From the NCBI RefSeq assembly GCF_016586355.1, contig NZ_BLYI01000009.1, positions 62,001 through 126,000 of the forward strand: a DNA stretch of 64,000 nt, in the 5' to 3' direction. A program made the translations under genes and the position numbers. Origin of the DNA: Anaerostipes butyraticus (GTDB lineage Bacteria; Bacillota; Clostridia; Lachnospirales; Lachnospiraceae). Each line of letters starts with the position of its first letter. Position 1 is the stretch's first letter. Shown piece by piece: positions 23,772-33,303 of the stretch. The notes beneath the pieces are model-generated. The model was not told where the DNA came from. It saw nothing but the letters and a program-made list of their open reading frames with translations, and ran no database searches.

Positions 23772-25507
23772 GCCGCATCTTCTCCTTTCGTCTGAGAATC
23801 ATAGATTTCTCTGTAGATTGCATTATTTTTCAGCAGTTCTTCGTGAGTTCCTGCCCCGTTGATTTCTCCCTGATCCATAACAATAATCTGATCTGCGTCT
23901 TCCACAGAAGAAATCCTCTGTGCAATGATAATCTTCGTTGTGTTTGGAATTTCTTCCCGGAATGCTTTTCGAATCATTGCATCCGTTTTCGTATCTACTG
24001 CACTGGTAGAATCATCCAGAATCAGAATCTTAGGCTTTTTCAAAAGTGCGCGGGCAATACACAGCCTCTGCTTCTGTCCTCCAGATACATTGGTTCCTCC
24101 CTGTTCAATGTAAGTTTCATACTGATCCGGAAAACTTTCTACGAAAGAATCCGCCTGAGCCAGTCTGCAGGCATGCCGGATCTGCTCCTCTGTTGCGTCT
24201 TTATTTCCCCAGCGGAGATTTTCATTGATCGTACCGGAAAACAGCTGATTTTTCTGAAGCACCATGGCGACTTCATTTCGAAGAGTAAACAAATCATAGT
24301 CTTTTACATCTTTTCCGCCAATCTTTACCGTTCCCTCCGTTGCATCATATAGTCTTGGAATCAGCTGCACAAGGGAACTTTTCCCACTTCCCGTTCCGCC
24401 AATAATCCCCAGCGTTGAGCCGGACGGGATGGTCAGTGAGATATGGCGGATAGATTCTTTCTCCTCATCATCCTGATAGCTGAACGCTGCATTTTCAAAC
24501 CGAATCTCTCCATCTTTTACTTCGTACAACGGATTTTCTTTATTTTTCAGAGAACTTTCCTCATCCAGAATTTCTACGATTCTTTCTGCTGACGCCCTTG
24601 CCATATTAATCATTACCAGCACCATGGACAACATCATCAGACAGTTCAGGATGTTCATCGCATAGGCGATCAGACTTGACAGTTCTCCCGTTGTCATCGT
24701 TGTTCCATGGCTCAAAACAATCAGTCTTGCCCCAAACCAGCATAATAACAGCAGACAGGTATAAACCGCAAACTGCATCAAAGGCATGTTAAAAGCGACA
24801 ATACCTTCTGCTGTGCTGAATGTTTTATAGATCTTTTCCGATACTTTTCCAAATTTGCTGATTTCAAATTTCTCCCGGACAAAAGATTTCACTACACGAA
24901 TGGCTGAAAGATTTTCCTGAACCACTCCGTTCAAATCGTCATAGATGCGGAACACCTTTTCAAAATATGGATGAGATTTTGAGACAACCAGATACAGACC
25001 GATTCCAAGGATTGGCACTGCGATCAAAAATGTAGCCGTCAGGCTGCCATTGATCATAATGGATGCAGCAATGGAAAATGCCATCATGATCGGGGCGCGA
25101 ACTGCCACTCTTATGATCATCATATAAGCCATCTGTACGTTTGTGACATCTGTTGTCAGACGGGTTACAATGCTTGAGGTTGAAAATTTATCAATATTCG
25201 CAAAAGAATACTCCTGGATTTTATAATACATGTCTTTTCTGAGATTCTTCGCAAATCCTGCCGATGCTTCCGCACAGAAGCCTCCTGACAATACTCCAAA
25301 CACCATTCCAACAGCCACACATACAATCAGGATGCCTCCTAAGCGAAGCAGTGTGTCCGGGTCCTGTCCCGTAATTCCCTGATCGATCATGACTGCCATA
25401 ACCATTGGGATCAAAATTTCCATCAGGACTTCTATCACAACACATACAGGAGTCAAAATGGATGCTTTCTTATATTCCCGGATAGACCGGGCCAGTTTTT
25501 GAATCAT
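23768..25507 (-). CDS. ABC exporter half-transporter, degenerate ATPase site (579 aa)
   Basis: Six membrane helices precede an ATPase domain with Walker A GGTGSGKSS, signature VSGGQKQRLCIARAL and Walker B LILDDSTSAVD. The catalytic Glu is replaced by Asp, as in the non-hydrolysing site of heterodimeric exporters. The start at 25507 has AAAGGAG upstream; the frame is open to 25609 but no better start exists there. It is the first gene of the pair and is divergent from a LysR gene. Confidence 0.87.
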   Translation of the reverse strand: MIQKLARSIREYKKASILTPVCVVIEVLMEILIPMVMAVMIDQGITGQDPDTLLRLGGILIVCVAVGMVFGVLSGGFCAEASAGFAKNLRKDMYYKIQEYSFANIDKFSTSSIVTRLTTDVTNVQMAYMMIIRVAVRAPIMMAFSIAASIMINGSLTATFLIAVPILGIGLYLVVSKSHPYFEKVFRIYDDLNGVVQENLSAIRVVKSFVREKFEISKFGKVSEKIYKTFSTAEGIVAFNMPLMQFAVYTCLLLLCWFGARLIVLSHGTTMTTGELSSLIAYAMNILNCLMMLSMVLVMINMARASAERIVEILDEESSLKNKENPLYEVKDGEIRFENAAFSYQDDEEKESIRHISLTIPSGSTLGIIGGTGSGKSSLVQLIPRLYDATEGTVKIGGKDVKDYDLFTLRNEVAMVLQKNQLFSGTINENLRWGNKDATEEQIRHACRLAQADSFVESFPDQYETYIEQGGTNVSGGQKQRLCIARALLKKPKILILDDSTSAVDTKTDAMIRKAFREEIPNTTKIIIAQRISSVEDADQIIVMDQGEINGAGTHEELLKNNAIYREIYDSQTKGEDAA

Positions 25508-25600
25508 TTCTTTTCTCCTTTCTCCTGGTTCTTTTTTTGAACCTCTGTCTGCCATTCTATCATTCTTTTCTCTGAAACTGAATTTGAAAAAACTTAATAT

Positions 25601-25619
25601 CATTAGCAATCATCTAATG
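25601..25619. promoter_or_regulatory. LysR-type operator between the exporter and LysR genes
   Basis: CATTAG-CAATCAT-CTAATG is a perfect inverted repeat whose core TAGCAATCATCTA fits T-N11-A. It lies 54 bases before the LysR start codon and 94 before the exporter start. Confidence 0.55.
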
Positions 25620-25672
25620 CAGTATTGAATTTTTTCTTTATTTAACATACACTAAAAGAAAGGAGGATAATC

Positions 25673-26575
25673 ATGAATACACAGCAGTTATTATGCTTTG
25701 TCTGCGCTGCGGACCATTTGAATTTTACTAAGGCTGCAGAAGAACTGTATCTGTCTGCTCCTACCGTAACACATCACATTAAAAATCTGGAAAATGAGTT
25801 AAATACCCTTTTGTTTATCCGCACTTCCAAAATGGTAAAACTGACAGAAGCGGGACAGCAGTTTTATACCGATGCCAAGGATATTTTATCCCGAATTGAT
25901 ATTGCAGAAAAGAAAATCCAAAAGATCGCTCAGAAAGATATTTCTTTTTTTCAGATTGGATGTACCAGCTATGAAGAAACTTCTTTTTTTCTGCCGGTTT
26001 TAAAAGAAATGCGCAAGCAGTATCCTCATGTCTACCCTCGTCTGACGATTCAAAATTACTATACCCTGAAAAACCTGCTGCAGAGCCACCAAATTGATCT
26101 GATGTTTGCTACAAGTGAAATGATCAGCGGGATTTCCGACTGCTTTTTTCATAAACTGCGCCATTCCCGCACTTTTGTTCTTCTTCCGAAAGATTCTCCG
26201 CTGAAGAATAAAAAATCTCTGACTTTTGATGATTTGAAAGAGGAAACTCTGATCACACTGCATCCAAAACTGATCCCATTTCAAAATGGAAATCAGCTTC
26301 AGGAAAAACTTGCCCTGTATTCTCAGGCATATTTTAACATTGTTTGTGAAAATATCCATGAAGCATCTTTCCTCGCGCGATGCGGATACGGAGCCGCGAT
26401 CCTTCCGGATTTTTATCTTCCGGACCATCTGGAAGATTTTCTCGTTCTTCCGATGAATCCTGAAGAAGAACTGCCGGTGAATTATGGCATTGTCTGTCAG
26501 AAAAACGAGAAACATGATTTCATCCGCTGGTTTATGAAACGAGTTTCTTCTATTATATTTGAGACCCGTTCCTAA
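25673..26575 (+). CDS. LysR-family transcriptional regulator (300 aa)
   Basis: The N-terminus MNTQQLLCFVCAADHLNFTK starts a LysR helix-turn-helix (AAEELYLSAPTVTHHIKNLE), with the effector domain after residue 90. AAAGGAGG precedes the start. It is divergent from the heterodimeric ABC exporter and an operator-like palindrome lies between, so it probably controls the exporter. It is convergent with the second ferredoxin-type aldo/keto reductase. Confidence 0.87.
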   Translation: MNTQQLLCFVCAADHLNFTKAAEELYLSAPTVTHHIKNLENELNTLLFIRTSKMVKLTEAGQQFYTDAKDILSRIDIAEKKIQKIAQKDISFFQIGCTSYEETSFFLPVLKEMRKQYPHVYPRLTIQNYYTLKNLLQSHQIDLMFATSEMISGISDCFFHKLRHSRTFVLLPKDSPLKNKKSLTFDDLKEETLITLHPKLIPFQNGNQLQEKLALYSQAYFNIVCENIHEASFLARCGYGAAILPDFYLPDHLEDFLVLPMNPEEELPVNYGIVCQKNEKHDFIRWFMKRVSSIIFETRS

Positions 26576-26615
26576 GTCCCAGACAGCATTCCAATTAATT
26601 TTCACTGGTACCATT

Positions 26616-26662
26616 AAAATGCCGCTGTATCTTTCTTTCATAGAAAAATACGGCGGCATTTC
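26616..26662. terminator. Bidirectional terminator between LysR and reductase genes
   Basis: AATGCCGCTGTAT and ATACGGCGGCATT pair with a single mismatch around a 17-base loop, and A/T runs flank it on both sides. Confidence 0.78.
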
Positions 26663-26679
26663 ATCTCTTTTATCCTGTC

Positions 26680-27771
26680 TTACTTAAAGTACTGTTCTAT
26701 TTCTTTCATCCTGGCCATCTGGTCTACATGAAACGGACATCTGCTGTTACAGTGACCGCACTGGATACAGTCTCCTGCCTTTTGCTTCAGATTCCGGTAA
26801 TGATCTGCAGCCAGAAGATCTCCTGCCCTGGCAAGATCATAATATTTATTAATCAAAGCGACATCCAGCCCTTTTGGACAAGGCTGGCAATGATTACAGT
26901 AAACACAGATTCCTTCTGCATCCTGTGGAGTAAACGTTCCGATAACAGAATAATCTTTTTCCTCAGGCCCTGCCTCAAAAAATTTCAGAATCCGCTTCAG
27001 ATCCTCTTTCCCTCTGATTCCCGGAAGAACCGTCACAACTCCCGGCTTATCCAGCGCATATTGGATACACTGATATTCTGTTAATGCCTTTCCAAACGGT
27101 GATGTTTTTTCATTCAGCAGCTGTCCTGCCCCAAAAGCCTTCATTACAGAAATTCCGATTCCTTCTTTTTCACAGCGGCGGTATAATGCCATCCGCTCTT
27201 CAACATTACCAATGCCATACTCTCCTTTTCGGTAATCATATGCCGGATTAATACTAAACATCATCATGTCCAAAATTCCCATATCCAGCACCTTTTGAGC
27301 CAGTGCCGGCGTATGGGATGATAAACCGATATGCCGCACGATTCCCTGACGCTTCAGTTCTTCTATATAGGAAAGAATCCCGGCATGTTCCACTGTTCTC
27401 AGATCACTTTCTTCATCAATGCAGTGGATAAATCCAAAATCAATATAATCTGTCTGCAGCATCTGAAGCTGCCAGTCGATCGATTTCTTCACAGTATCCA
27501 GATCAGTCGTCCAGCCATAGGTTCCTGTATGATAATCCGCTCCGAAATGAATCTGGAAATATACCTGATCTCTTCGTCCGGATAATGCTCTTCCATATGC
27601 CGCAAATGGCTTGGACTCTGCAGACGCCATATCAAAATAATTGATTCCCTGTTCTGCTGCTGTCTCTACTGTTTCCTGAATTTCTTTTTCACTGGACGCC
27701 TGAATCGAACTGGTGCCCAGACCGATTACGCTGATGGCTTCCCCGCCATGTGGAAGTTTTCTATATTCCAT
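26680..27771 (-). CDS. Aldo/keto reductase with C-terminal ferredoxin domain (363 aa)
   Basis: The N-terminal barrel has the family start GGEAISVIGLGTSS and the catalytic region FDMASAESKPFAAYG. Note the catalytic Tyr equivalent is less clear than in the paralogue at 4575-5693. Two C-terminal cysteine clusters, CVYCNHCQPCP and CIQCGHCNSRCP, should hold [4Fe-4S] centres. AGGAGG precedes the start. It stands alone, convergent with a LysR gene. Confidence 0.84.
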   Translation of the reverse strand: MEYRKLPHGGEAISVIGLGTSSIQASSEKEIQETVETAAEQGINYFDMASAESKPFAAYGRALSGRRDQVYFQIHFGADYHTGTYGWTTDLDTVKKSIDWQLQMLQTDYIDFGFIHCIDEESDLRTVEHAGILSYIEELKRQGIVRHIGLSSHTPALAQKVLDMGILDMMMFSINPAYDYRKGEYGIGNVEERMALYRRCEKEGIGISVMKAFGAGQLLNEKTSPFGKALTEYQCIQYALDKPGVVTVLPGIRGKEDLKRILKFFEAGPEEKDYSVIGTFTPQDAEGICVYCNHCQPCPKGLDVALINKYYDLARAGDLLAADHYRNLKQKAGDCIQCGHCNSRCPFHVDQMARMKEIEQYFK

Positions 27772-27926
27772 AATATCCTCCTGTTCTTATTCAATCCCAG
27801 TCTTGTAATTATATTATAGAACGCTTTGTTCTTTTCATCTAATGCTTAATCTGTCCTGCCGTCCTATGCTTAAAAGGCATTGAATATTCGGATTTTCTCT
27901 CCTGACAACAAGAATCCTGTTTGCAG

Positions 27927-27969
27927 AAAAGCCGCCATACCTTCCTGATCAGAAGATACAACGGCTTTC
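27927..27969 (-). terminator. Hairpin after the beta-phosphoglucomutase gene
   Basis: GAAAGCCG and CGGCTTTTC close a stem with an inner CTTC/GAAG pairing; the T run after it is short, so termination may be partial. The rest of 27772-27984 holds only the reductase promoter region. Confidence 0.5.
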
Positions 27970-27984
27970 ATCTCTAAAACCTTA

Positions 27985-28635
27985 TTATAAATTTAACAAA
28001 TCACTGACATTCAGTTCCTCAAAACTCTTGATTGTCATGTCCGCCTCTGTCAGCGGCTCATTTCCTTCGACTCCGACTGCATACATTCCGGCACCTTTGA
28101 TTCCTTCAATACCAGCCTGTGCGTCTTCGAAACCGACCGCCTCAGAAGGATCGATATGGATCAGCTCTGCGGCTCTTACGAAAATTTCCGGATCCGGTTT
28201 TCCTTTTTTCAGAGTTGCCGGATCTACAATTGCGTCAAAATAATCATACACGCCTAATTTCTTTAAGATAAACGGAGCATTCTTAGATGCTGACGCTAAG
28301 GAACATGGCACATTCATTTCCTTTGCAGCGTCAAGAAATGCTTTGACACCTGGCAGCAGGTCAGCTGGTGAGAGATCATCCAGCAGTTTTACATAATTTG
28401 CGTTCTTATCTGCCGCCATTTCTTCTTTCTGCTCTGCTGTGTAATCATTTTCTTTTCCGCCATAAGCCAGAATTCTTTCCAGTGAATCCATACGGCTGAT
28501 TCCTTTTAACTGCTCATTAAACTGTAAGTCAATGGTAATGCCGATAGAATCAGCAAGTTCTTTCCATGCGACATAATGAAACTTTGCAGTATCTGTAATA
28601 ACACCATCTAAATCAAATGCAAATCCTTTTTTCAT
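27985..28635 (-). CDS. pgmB: Beta-phosphoglucomutase (216 aa)
   Basis: A HAD-superfamily protein with the PgmB signature FDLDGVITDTAKFHYVAW, in which the second Asp of DLD is the acid/base of phosphoglucomutases, plus SRMDSLERIL, SASKNAPFIL and the acidic motif GFEDAQAGIEG. It converts beta-glucose 1-phosphate to glucose 6-phosphate. It starts 12 bp after the GH65 phosphorylase gene, whose product is beta-glucose 1-phosphate, which makes the pathway assignment firm. Confidence 0.93.
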   Translation of the reverse strand: MKKGFAFDLDGVITDTAKFHYVAWKELADSIGITIDLQFNEQLKGISRMDSLERILAYGGKENDYTAEQKEEMAADKNANYVKLLDDLSPADLLPGVKAFLDAAKEMNVPCSLASASKNAPFILKKLGVYDYFDAIVDPATLKKGKPDPEIFVRAAELIHIDPSEAVGFEDAQAGIEGIKGAGMYAVGVEGNEPLTEADMTIKSFEELNVSDLLNL

Positions 28636-28647
28636 CTTTTCTCCTTC

Positions 28648-31317
28648 TTATCTCAATTCCTGTGGCTGGTTTGCTGTTAATGTTACAACCTGATCTTTGT
28701 AAATGATCTCTGTATCCCTGTCTGCTGTTACACAGCATGTATCCTGAGTCATATCAAATGTGTAATGGATCTGGTCAAGATCAATATTAAATTTGATCTG
28801 CGTCCACTGTTCTGGCAGATGCGGATTGACATGCAGTTTGGATTCTCTAATATCAATTCCGGCAAATGTCGTCAAAGTGATATAAATGGTTGCTGCCATT
28901 ACACCGGCGTGGATACCTTCTGCTGTTGTTCCACCCTGAATATCCTGATAATCAGAATACAAAGCTTCCTGATATAACTGCCATGCCAGGTCGTCATTTC
29001 CTACCATAGCCGCTAACTGTGAATGAACAACTCTTGATAATGTAGAACCATGTGATGTTCTGTCTAAATAATACTGCAGGTTCTTTGTAAGATAATTTTT
29101 CGGTAATTCGTACTTCAAGTCAGATAAAATGTCATCTACTTTTTCCTTGGAGAAATTGTAGAAAATCATTAATGTGTCAGCCTGTTTTGCAACTTTGTAG
29201 TCATCTGCAGATAATCCCTCTGCACGCAGGATTCGGTCCATTCGATAAATGTTGCCGTATTTTTCACGATAGTAATCCCAGTCTACTTCTTTTAACTGGA
29301 AGTATCCTTCATACTGGCCGATGATTCCGTCCTCGTCAATGTCCAGAGCCAGTTTCGTTTTGATATCATCCATTAATGCAATATCGTCCTGCTTTGTCTC
29401 TGTTTTTTCCATAATGGACGTTAACGCATCCTCAGAAATGATCGTCTTTAACTGATCGATGAATTCAAATAACCATACTACCATCATATTTGTGTATGCG
29501 TTATTCTTTAATCCGCCTTCTTCGGTTCCCGGATATGTTTCATGGAACTCATCCGGCCCCATCACTTTGTCAATGCTGTATCTTCCGCTCTCTTCATCAT
29601 AAGCTGCAGCGCTTTCCCAGAAGCGTGCAATTTCCATCAGGATTTCCGCACCGTACTGTTCCATATATTCTTTGTCATGTGTGTTGTTCCAGTATAACCA
29701 GATATTATAGGCTACTGCCAGAGAAACATGTCTCTGCAGACGGCTGTAATCCTTATCCCAGTTTCCAGTCATCGGATTTAAGTGGATCTCCTGAGACTGT
29801 TCTGTTCCATCCAGTCCGGACTGCCATGGGAACATCGCACCCTCGTATCCTGCTTCCTTCGCAGCTTCTTTTGCCGCACCCAGACGTTTATAACGATACA
29901 TTAAAATCTGTTTTGCTGTCCCTGGGAAATGCATGATATAAAATGGAAGAATAAAAATCTCATCCCAGAAAATATGGCCGCGGTATGCCTCTCCATGCAG
30001 TCCTCTCGCTGTAATGGAAGCATCCAGCCCCTTATTGCCATTCGGTGACGCGGAGACAAGTAAATGGAATGTGTGTAAATGGATCAGTTTCTGGGACATC
30101 AGATCACCTTCAATGGTAATGTCTGTCTTCTCCCATAATTCTTTCCAGGCTTTTGCTGTCTCATCCATCATGGCCTCAAAACTCTTCGGCTGTACCTCTG
30201 CCTGTACATGTTCTTCCACTTTATCCAGCTGCTCATTGGTCAGACATTCCATATGAACATATTTTTCAATCACTGCTGCCTGATTTTCCTGTACCTGAAC
30301 TTTCATTGTCTGGATTACTTTTTCGCCCTGAATCTCATTTTCGATCTCTGCGGCTTTTACGGCATCTCCCATAAGTTCAGATTTTTCAATAATCGTAAAC
30401 TGTGACTGTCTGGTTCTTGCAACAAGCAGCGCTTTGTTCTGTTCTGCTTCTGTTTTCAGTACATCCAGATGATGCTGTTCCAGACTTCTGTAACGTTCTA
30501 CATTATAGTTATATACAGAACCATCAATTTCTGAAATGATTTCCATTTCGCCGGAGAAATTCAATGGAGTTACACTGTACCGGATTGCGTACTCTCTTGT
30601 ATTCTCCATATTTGCGATCTTGGAAGTATCAATCTGAAGCTGTCTGCCATTCTGAAGCTCAATTACCATATGAGACTCAAACAAACCATTTTTCAGATTC
30701 AGCGTTCTCGTTAAAGATACCACTTTCTGAGATGATACATCCACCAGCTCTCCATCGACTTTTACGCTGATATACTGTCCATTTGGAGCATTTACAAAAT
30801 CTTCATTGAAAATCTCTGCATCCCCTACTTTTGATTTTGCCTGATTGTATAAACCAGCAAAATATGTTGCCGGGTAATGTCCATCGGAAATTTTCATTTC
30901 CGGAAGAGTTCCTCTCAGACCAAAGTATCCATTTCCTACAGTCAATAAAGATTCCACGGAATATTCATCTTTTCCAGGATGATATCCTACATATTTCATC
31001 TTCCATACGAAATCTTCTCTGGCGCTCTTTAACAAAGCTTCAGCGTCATCATTCTCACCGGCCAACACACACACCTGATGGGATGATTCGGATAATAACT
31101 GGGCAACATCGTATGTTTTTCCCTCTTCCTCAAAGACAGGCTGATTCAGATTATTTACGACAATGCCTTCGTAATCCTGAAACTGCGGCAGACAGTCTGT
31201 AATCTGCTTTACCACATCCAAACATGGGGACTGAGATCCGTTCGGAATCTCTTTTGTTGTCTGCTGATCAGTTATGACAATTTTCTGATCATCCCAAAGC
31301 AAATTTAAATGTTTCAC
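28648..31317 (-). CDS. GH65 glycoside phosphorylase, probably trehalose or trehalose-6-phosphate specific (889 aa)
   Basis: The GH65 core runs from about residue 105 (ESLLTVGNGYFGLRG) and contains the general-acid Glu in VMGPDEFHETYPG near residue 585. It phosphorolyses an alpha-glucoside to beta-glucose 1-phosphate, which PgmB then isomerises. Specificity is inferred from the TreR repressor nearby and TreR-like operators in the promoter; kojibiose or maltose are alternatives. The start is GTG at 31317 with AAAGGAG. An N-terminal domain of about 100 residues (DVVKQITDCLPQ, YEGIVVNNLNQ) precedes the usual start. No trehalose PTS gene is nearby. Confidence 0.85.
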   Translation of the reverse strand: MKHLNLLWDDQKIVITDQQTTKEIPNGSQSPCLDVVKQITDCLPQFQDYEGIVVNNLNQPVFEEEGKTYDVAQLLSESSHQVCVLAGENDDAEALLKSAREDFVWKMKYVGYHPGKDEYSVESLLTVGNGYFGLRGTLPEMKISDGHYPATYFAGLYNQAKSKVGDAEIFNEDFVNAPNGQYISVKVDGELVDVSSQKVVSLTRTLNLKNGLFESHMVIELQNGRQLQIDTSKIANMENTREYAIRYSVTPLNFSGEMEIISEIDGSVYNYNVERYRSLEQHHLDVLKTEAEQNKALLVARTRQSQFTIIEKSELMGDAVKAAEIENEIQGEKVIQTMKVQVQENQAAVIEKYVHMECLTNEQLDKVEEHVQAEVQPKSFEAMMDETAKAWKELWEKTDITIEGDLMSQKLIHLHTFHLLVSASPNGNKGLDASITARGLHGEAYRGHIFWDEIFILPFYIMHFPGTAKQILMYRYKRLGAAKEAAKEAGYEGAMFPWQSGLDGTEQSQEIHLNPMTGNWDKDYSRLQRHVSLAVAYNIWLYWNNTHDKEYMEQYGAEILMEIARFWESAAAYDEESGRYSIDKVMGPDEFHETYPGTEEGGLKNNAYTNMMVVWLFEFIDQLKTIISEDALTSIMEKTETKQDDIALMDDIKTKLALDIDEDGIIGQYEGYFQLKEVDWDYYREKYGNIYRMDRILRAEGLSADDYKVAKQADTLMIFYNFSKEKVDDILSDLKYELPKNYLTKNLQYYLDRTSHGSTLSRVVHSQLAAMVGNDDLAWQLYQEALYSDYQDIQGGTTAEGIHAGVMAATIYITLTTFAGIDIRESKLHVNPHLPEQWTQIKFNIDLDQIHYTFDMTQDTCCVTADRDTEIIYKDQVVTLTANQPQELR

Positions 31318-31336
31318 TCTTGCTCTCCTTTCTGAC

Positions 31337-31392
31337 TTGTACGTATATGTTCCTTTTGTCTTTACTATACGCCTGTACGTACATGATGTCAA
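31337..31392 (-). promoter_or_regulatory. Promoter and TreR operators of the GH65-pgmB operon
   Basis: TTGACA (31387-31392) and TATAGT (31364-31369) are 17 bp apart on the minus strand. The palindrome TGTACGTACA (31374-31383) fills the spacer, and a second near-copy TATACGTACAA lies downstream at 31337-31347. This resembles the TreR operator of Bacillus (TTGTATATACAA), so repression by the nearby TreR is likely. Confidence 0.72.
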
Positions 31393-31463
31393 TAGAAAAT
31401 TATATATTTTTATGGAAAATTTGGAGGCCGATTCTTTATCCGCTTATTTTATAAAAGACCACA

Positions 31464-31494
31464 AAAAAATCAGATGTATTTTCACACATCTGAT
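31464..31494 (-). terminator. Terminator after the TreR gene
   Basis: ATCAGATGT and ACATCTGAT form a 9-bp stem followed by seven T on the minus strand. Confidence 0.85.
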
Positions 31495-31522
31495 CTTAAA
31501 ATTAACTTTATTCTATCTGGCT

Positions 31523-32236
31523 CTAGACGGTTCTTCTGGCAAAATCCACAAACCTGAATTTATCCGGCCTGTGTTTTGATTCTGTGTACTGAAACAGAGT
31601 GGCATCTTCGAGGTAAGTATAAGATTTTACACATACCAGCAGATCATACTCGTACATATCCAGCAGTTCCTTTTCTTCTTCGCTGGCCGGAACCACAACG
31701 ATCTCTTTTTTGGCAAAGCTGACTTTCAGCCCTAATGTTCCCTCAATATATTCATAAAGTGAGTTCGCTGCATGTTCTTTCGTCAGCCCTGGGATTACCT
31801 GGGCATTCAGATAATCCGTATCAATGATGACTTTTTTCCCATCAATCTCCCGGATTCTTACAACCTCATAGACATCTCCCTCATCCATGCCCAATTCTTT
31901 CTTCATCCTCGGGGTCACAGGATATTTCACAAACTTATGTACATGTGTTATGACATCTTCGTGCATGGTCTCTTTGAGTTCCTTAAAACTCATAACACCG
32001 GAAATCGGAAAACTGATCTTATCTGTATCTAAAACAAGAGATCCCTTTCCTTTCTCTTTTTGAATGTATCCATTCTGCAGAAGAAGATCCAGCGCTTTTC
32101 GAATCGTATCCCTTGATGCGTTAAACTGCTGCTGCAATTCACTCTCGCTTGGCAGGTATGTATTCGCTGGTATATCTCCATTCAAAATCTTATCTCTGAT
32201 ATGCTGAAAAATAGACTGATATTTACTTGTGCGCAT
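31523..32236 (-). CDS. treR: Trehalose operon repressor, GntR family (237 aa)
   Basis: A GntR winged helix (LPSESELQQQFNASRDTIRKAL) is followed by a UTRA effector domain. Segments such as FPISGVMSFKELKET, NSLYEYIEGTLGL, KKEIVVVPASEEEKELLD and FQYTESKHRPDKFRFVDFAR match my memory of Bacillus subtilis TreR closely, including the C-terminus. TreR senses trehalose 6-phosphate. It sits upstream of the GH65-pgmB operon, separated by its own terminator. A TGTACA half-palindrome at 32258-32263 suggests autoregulation. Confidence 0.85.
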   Translation of the reverse strand: MRTSKYQSIFQHIRDKILNGDIPANTYLPSESELQQQFNASRDTIRKALDLLLQNGYIQKEKGKGSLVLDTDKISFPISGVMSFKELKETMHEDVITHVHKFVKYPVTPRMKKELGMDEGDVYEVVRIREIDGKKVIIDTDYLNAQVIPGLTKEHAANSLYEYIEGTLGLKVSFAKKEIVVVPASEEEKELLDMYEYDLLVCVKSYTYLEDATLFQYTESKHRPDKFRFVDFARRTV

Positions 32237-32285
32237 GTTGTCTCTCCTTATATTGACTGTACATCTTGTTAACTAAACTTTCCAT

Positions 32286-32324
32286 AAAATATCCGCTTCG
32301 GGATAACGAAGAAAATATTTTATT
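32286..32324 (-). terminator. Terminator overlapping the end of the LysR gene
   Basis: AAAATAT/ATATTTT and an inner CTTCG/CGAAG form a two-part stem at the LysR stop codon. Confidence 0.5.
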
Positions 32325-33207
32325 GCCTGCTGCCTGAATTGTGCTTAAAATGCTCAATCAGCTTTGAAGCCGCCGGACTGAAGGGCTGCTGCCGCTTCCA
32401 CGCAAGAACACTGGTAAATGAAATCTCCGGTGACAGCGGACGGTACGTAATCCTTGTATGATCCAGAAACGGAAGAGATCCTTCCACGACCAGAGAATAT
32501 CCCATCCCTTTCTCCACCATAATGGAGCTGTTGGTACTCAAATTACAGGTACAGTAAACAGAAGAGTCCTTAAATGAGTCTCCTAACCAGCTTACTGCTT
32601 CGTTTCTTAGATTCATTCTTCTGGGAAGAATCAGCTTCTTCCCTGTCAGATCCTCTGCTGTCACCACTTCCTTTTCTGCCAGAGGATCATCCGGCCGCAT
32701 GACAGCCACCCATTTTTCCTGGATTCCCAGACGGATAAATTCATATTGCTTTACATCGACCGGCTCCATCAAAAGACCAATGTCCACCAGTCCCTGATCC
32801 ATCTGTTCCGCTACCAAATCAGCATTTGCCGTAAAAATGTCAAACTTTACCATCGGATGTTTCTCATGAAATTCCCGCAGCGTATCAATCAATGTCTCAA
32901 CTGCCGCTGTCTCTCCGCATCCGATGGTAATGGTCCCCTCAATTAATTCATCCTGTTCCTGAAGCTCCTGTTCGGTCTTGTCCACCAGCTGCAGAATTTC
33001 TTCCGCCCTTCTTCGAAGCAGGATTCCTTCTTCCGTAAGCGTAATGCCTCTGCCTCCCCACTGAAGCAGCTTAACCCCTACTTCATCTTCCAGCTGGGCG
33101 ATCTGCCGGCTCAGCGTCGGCTGTGTAATATGAAGAACTCCTGCTGCTTTATTGATACTTTTCTCCTCTACAATCGTCAAAAAGTATCTTAACACCCGAA
33201 TTTCCAT
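32320..33207 (-). CDS. LysR-family transcriptional regulator (295 aa)
   Basis: The N-terminus MEIRVLRYFLTIVEEKSINK and the helix-turn-helix AAGVLHITQPTLSRQIAQLE are typical of LysR. AGGAGGAACAGC precedes the ATG. Unlike the other three LysR genes here it has no divergent partner: the gene upstream is on the same strand, so its target cannot be inferred from position. Confidence 0.86.
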   Translation of the reverse strand: MEIRVLRYFLTIVEEKSINKAAGVLHITQPTLSRQIAQLEDEVGVKLLQWGGRGITLTEEGILLRRRAEEILQLVDKTEQELQEQDELIEGTITIGCGETAAVETLIDTLREFHEKHPMVKFDIFTANADLVAEQMDQGLVDIGLLMEPVDVKQYEFIRLGIQEKWVAVMRPDDPLAEKEVVTAEDLTGKKLILPRRMNLRNEAVSWLGDSFKDSSVYCTCNLSTNSSIMVEKGMGYSLVVEGSLPFLDHTRITYRPLSPEISFTSVLAWKRQQPFSPAASKLIEHFKHNSGSRQ

Positions 33208-33303
33208 GCTGTTCCTCCTGCCAGTATTGTCCGTTTTATCGGTTTCGTCCCTTTCAGTATATCATAAATATGCTTTTCAGATAACAAAATGTCTCTGCTA
33301 TGC

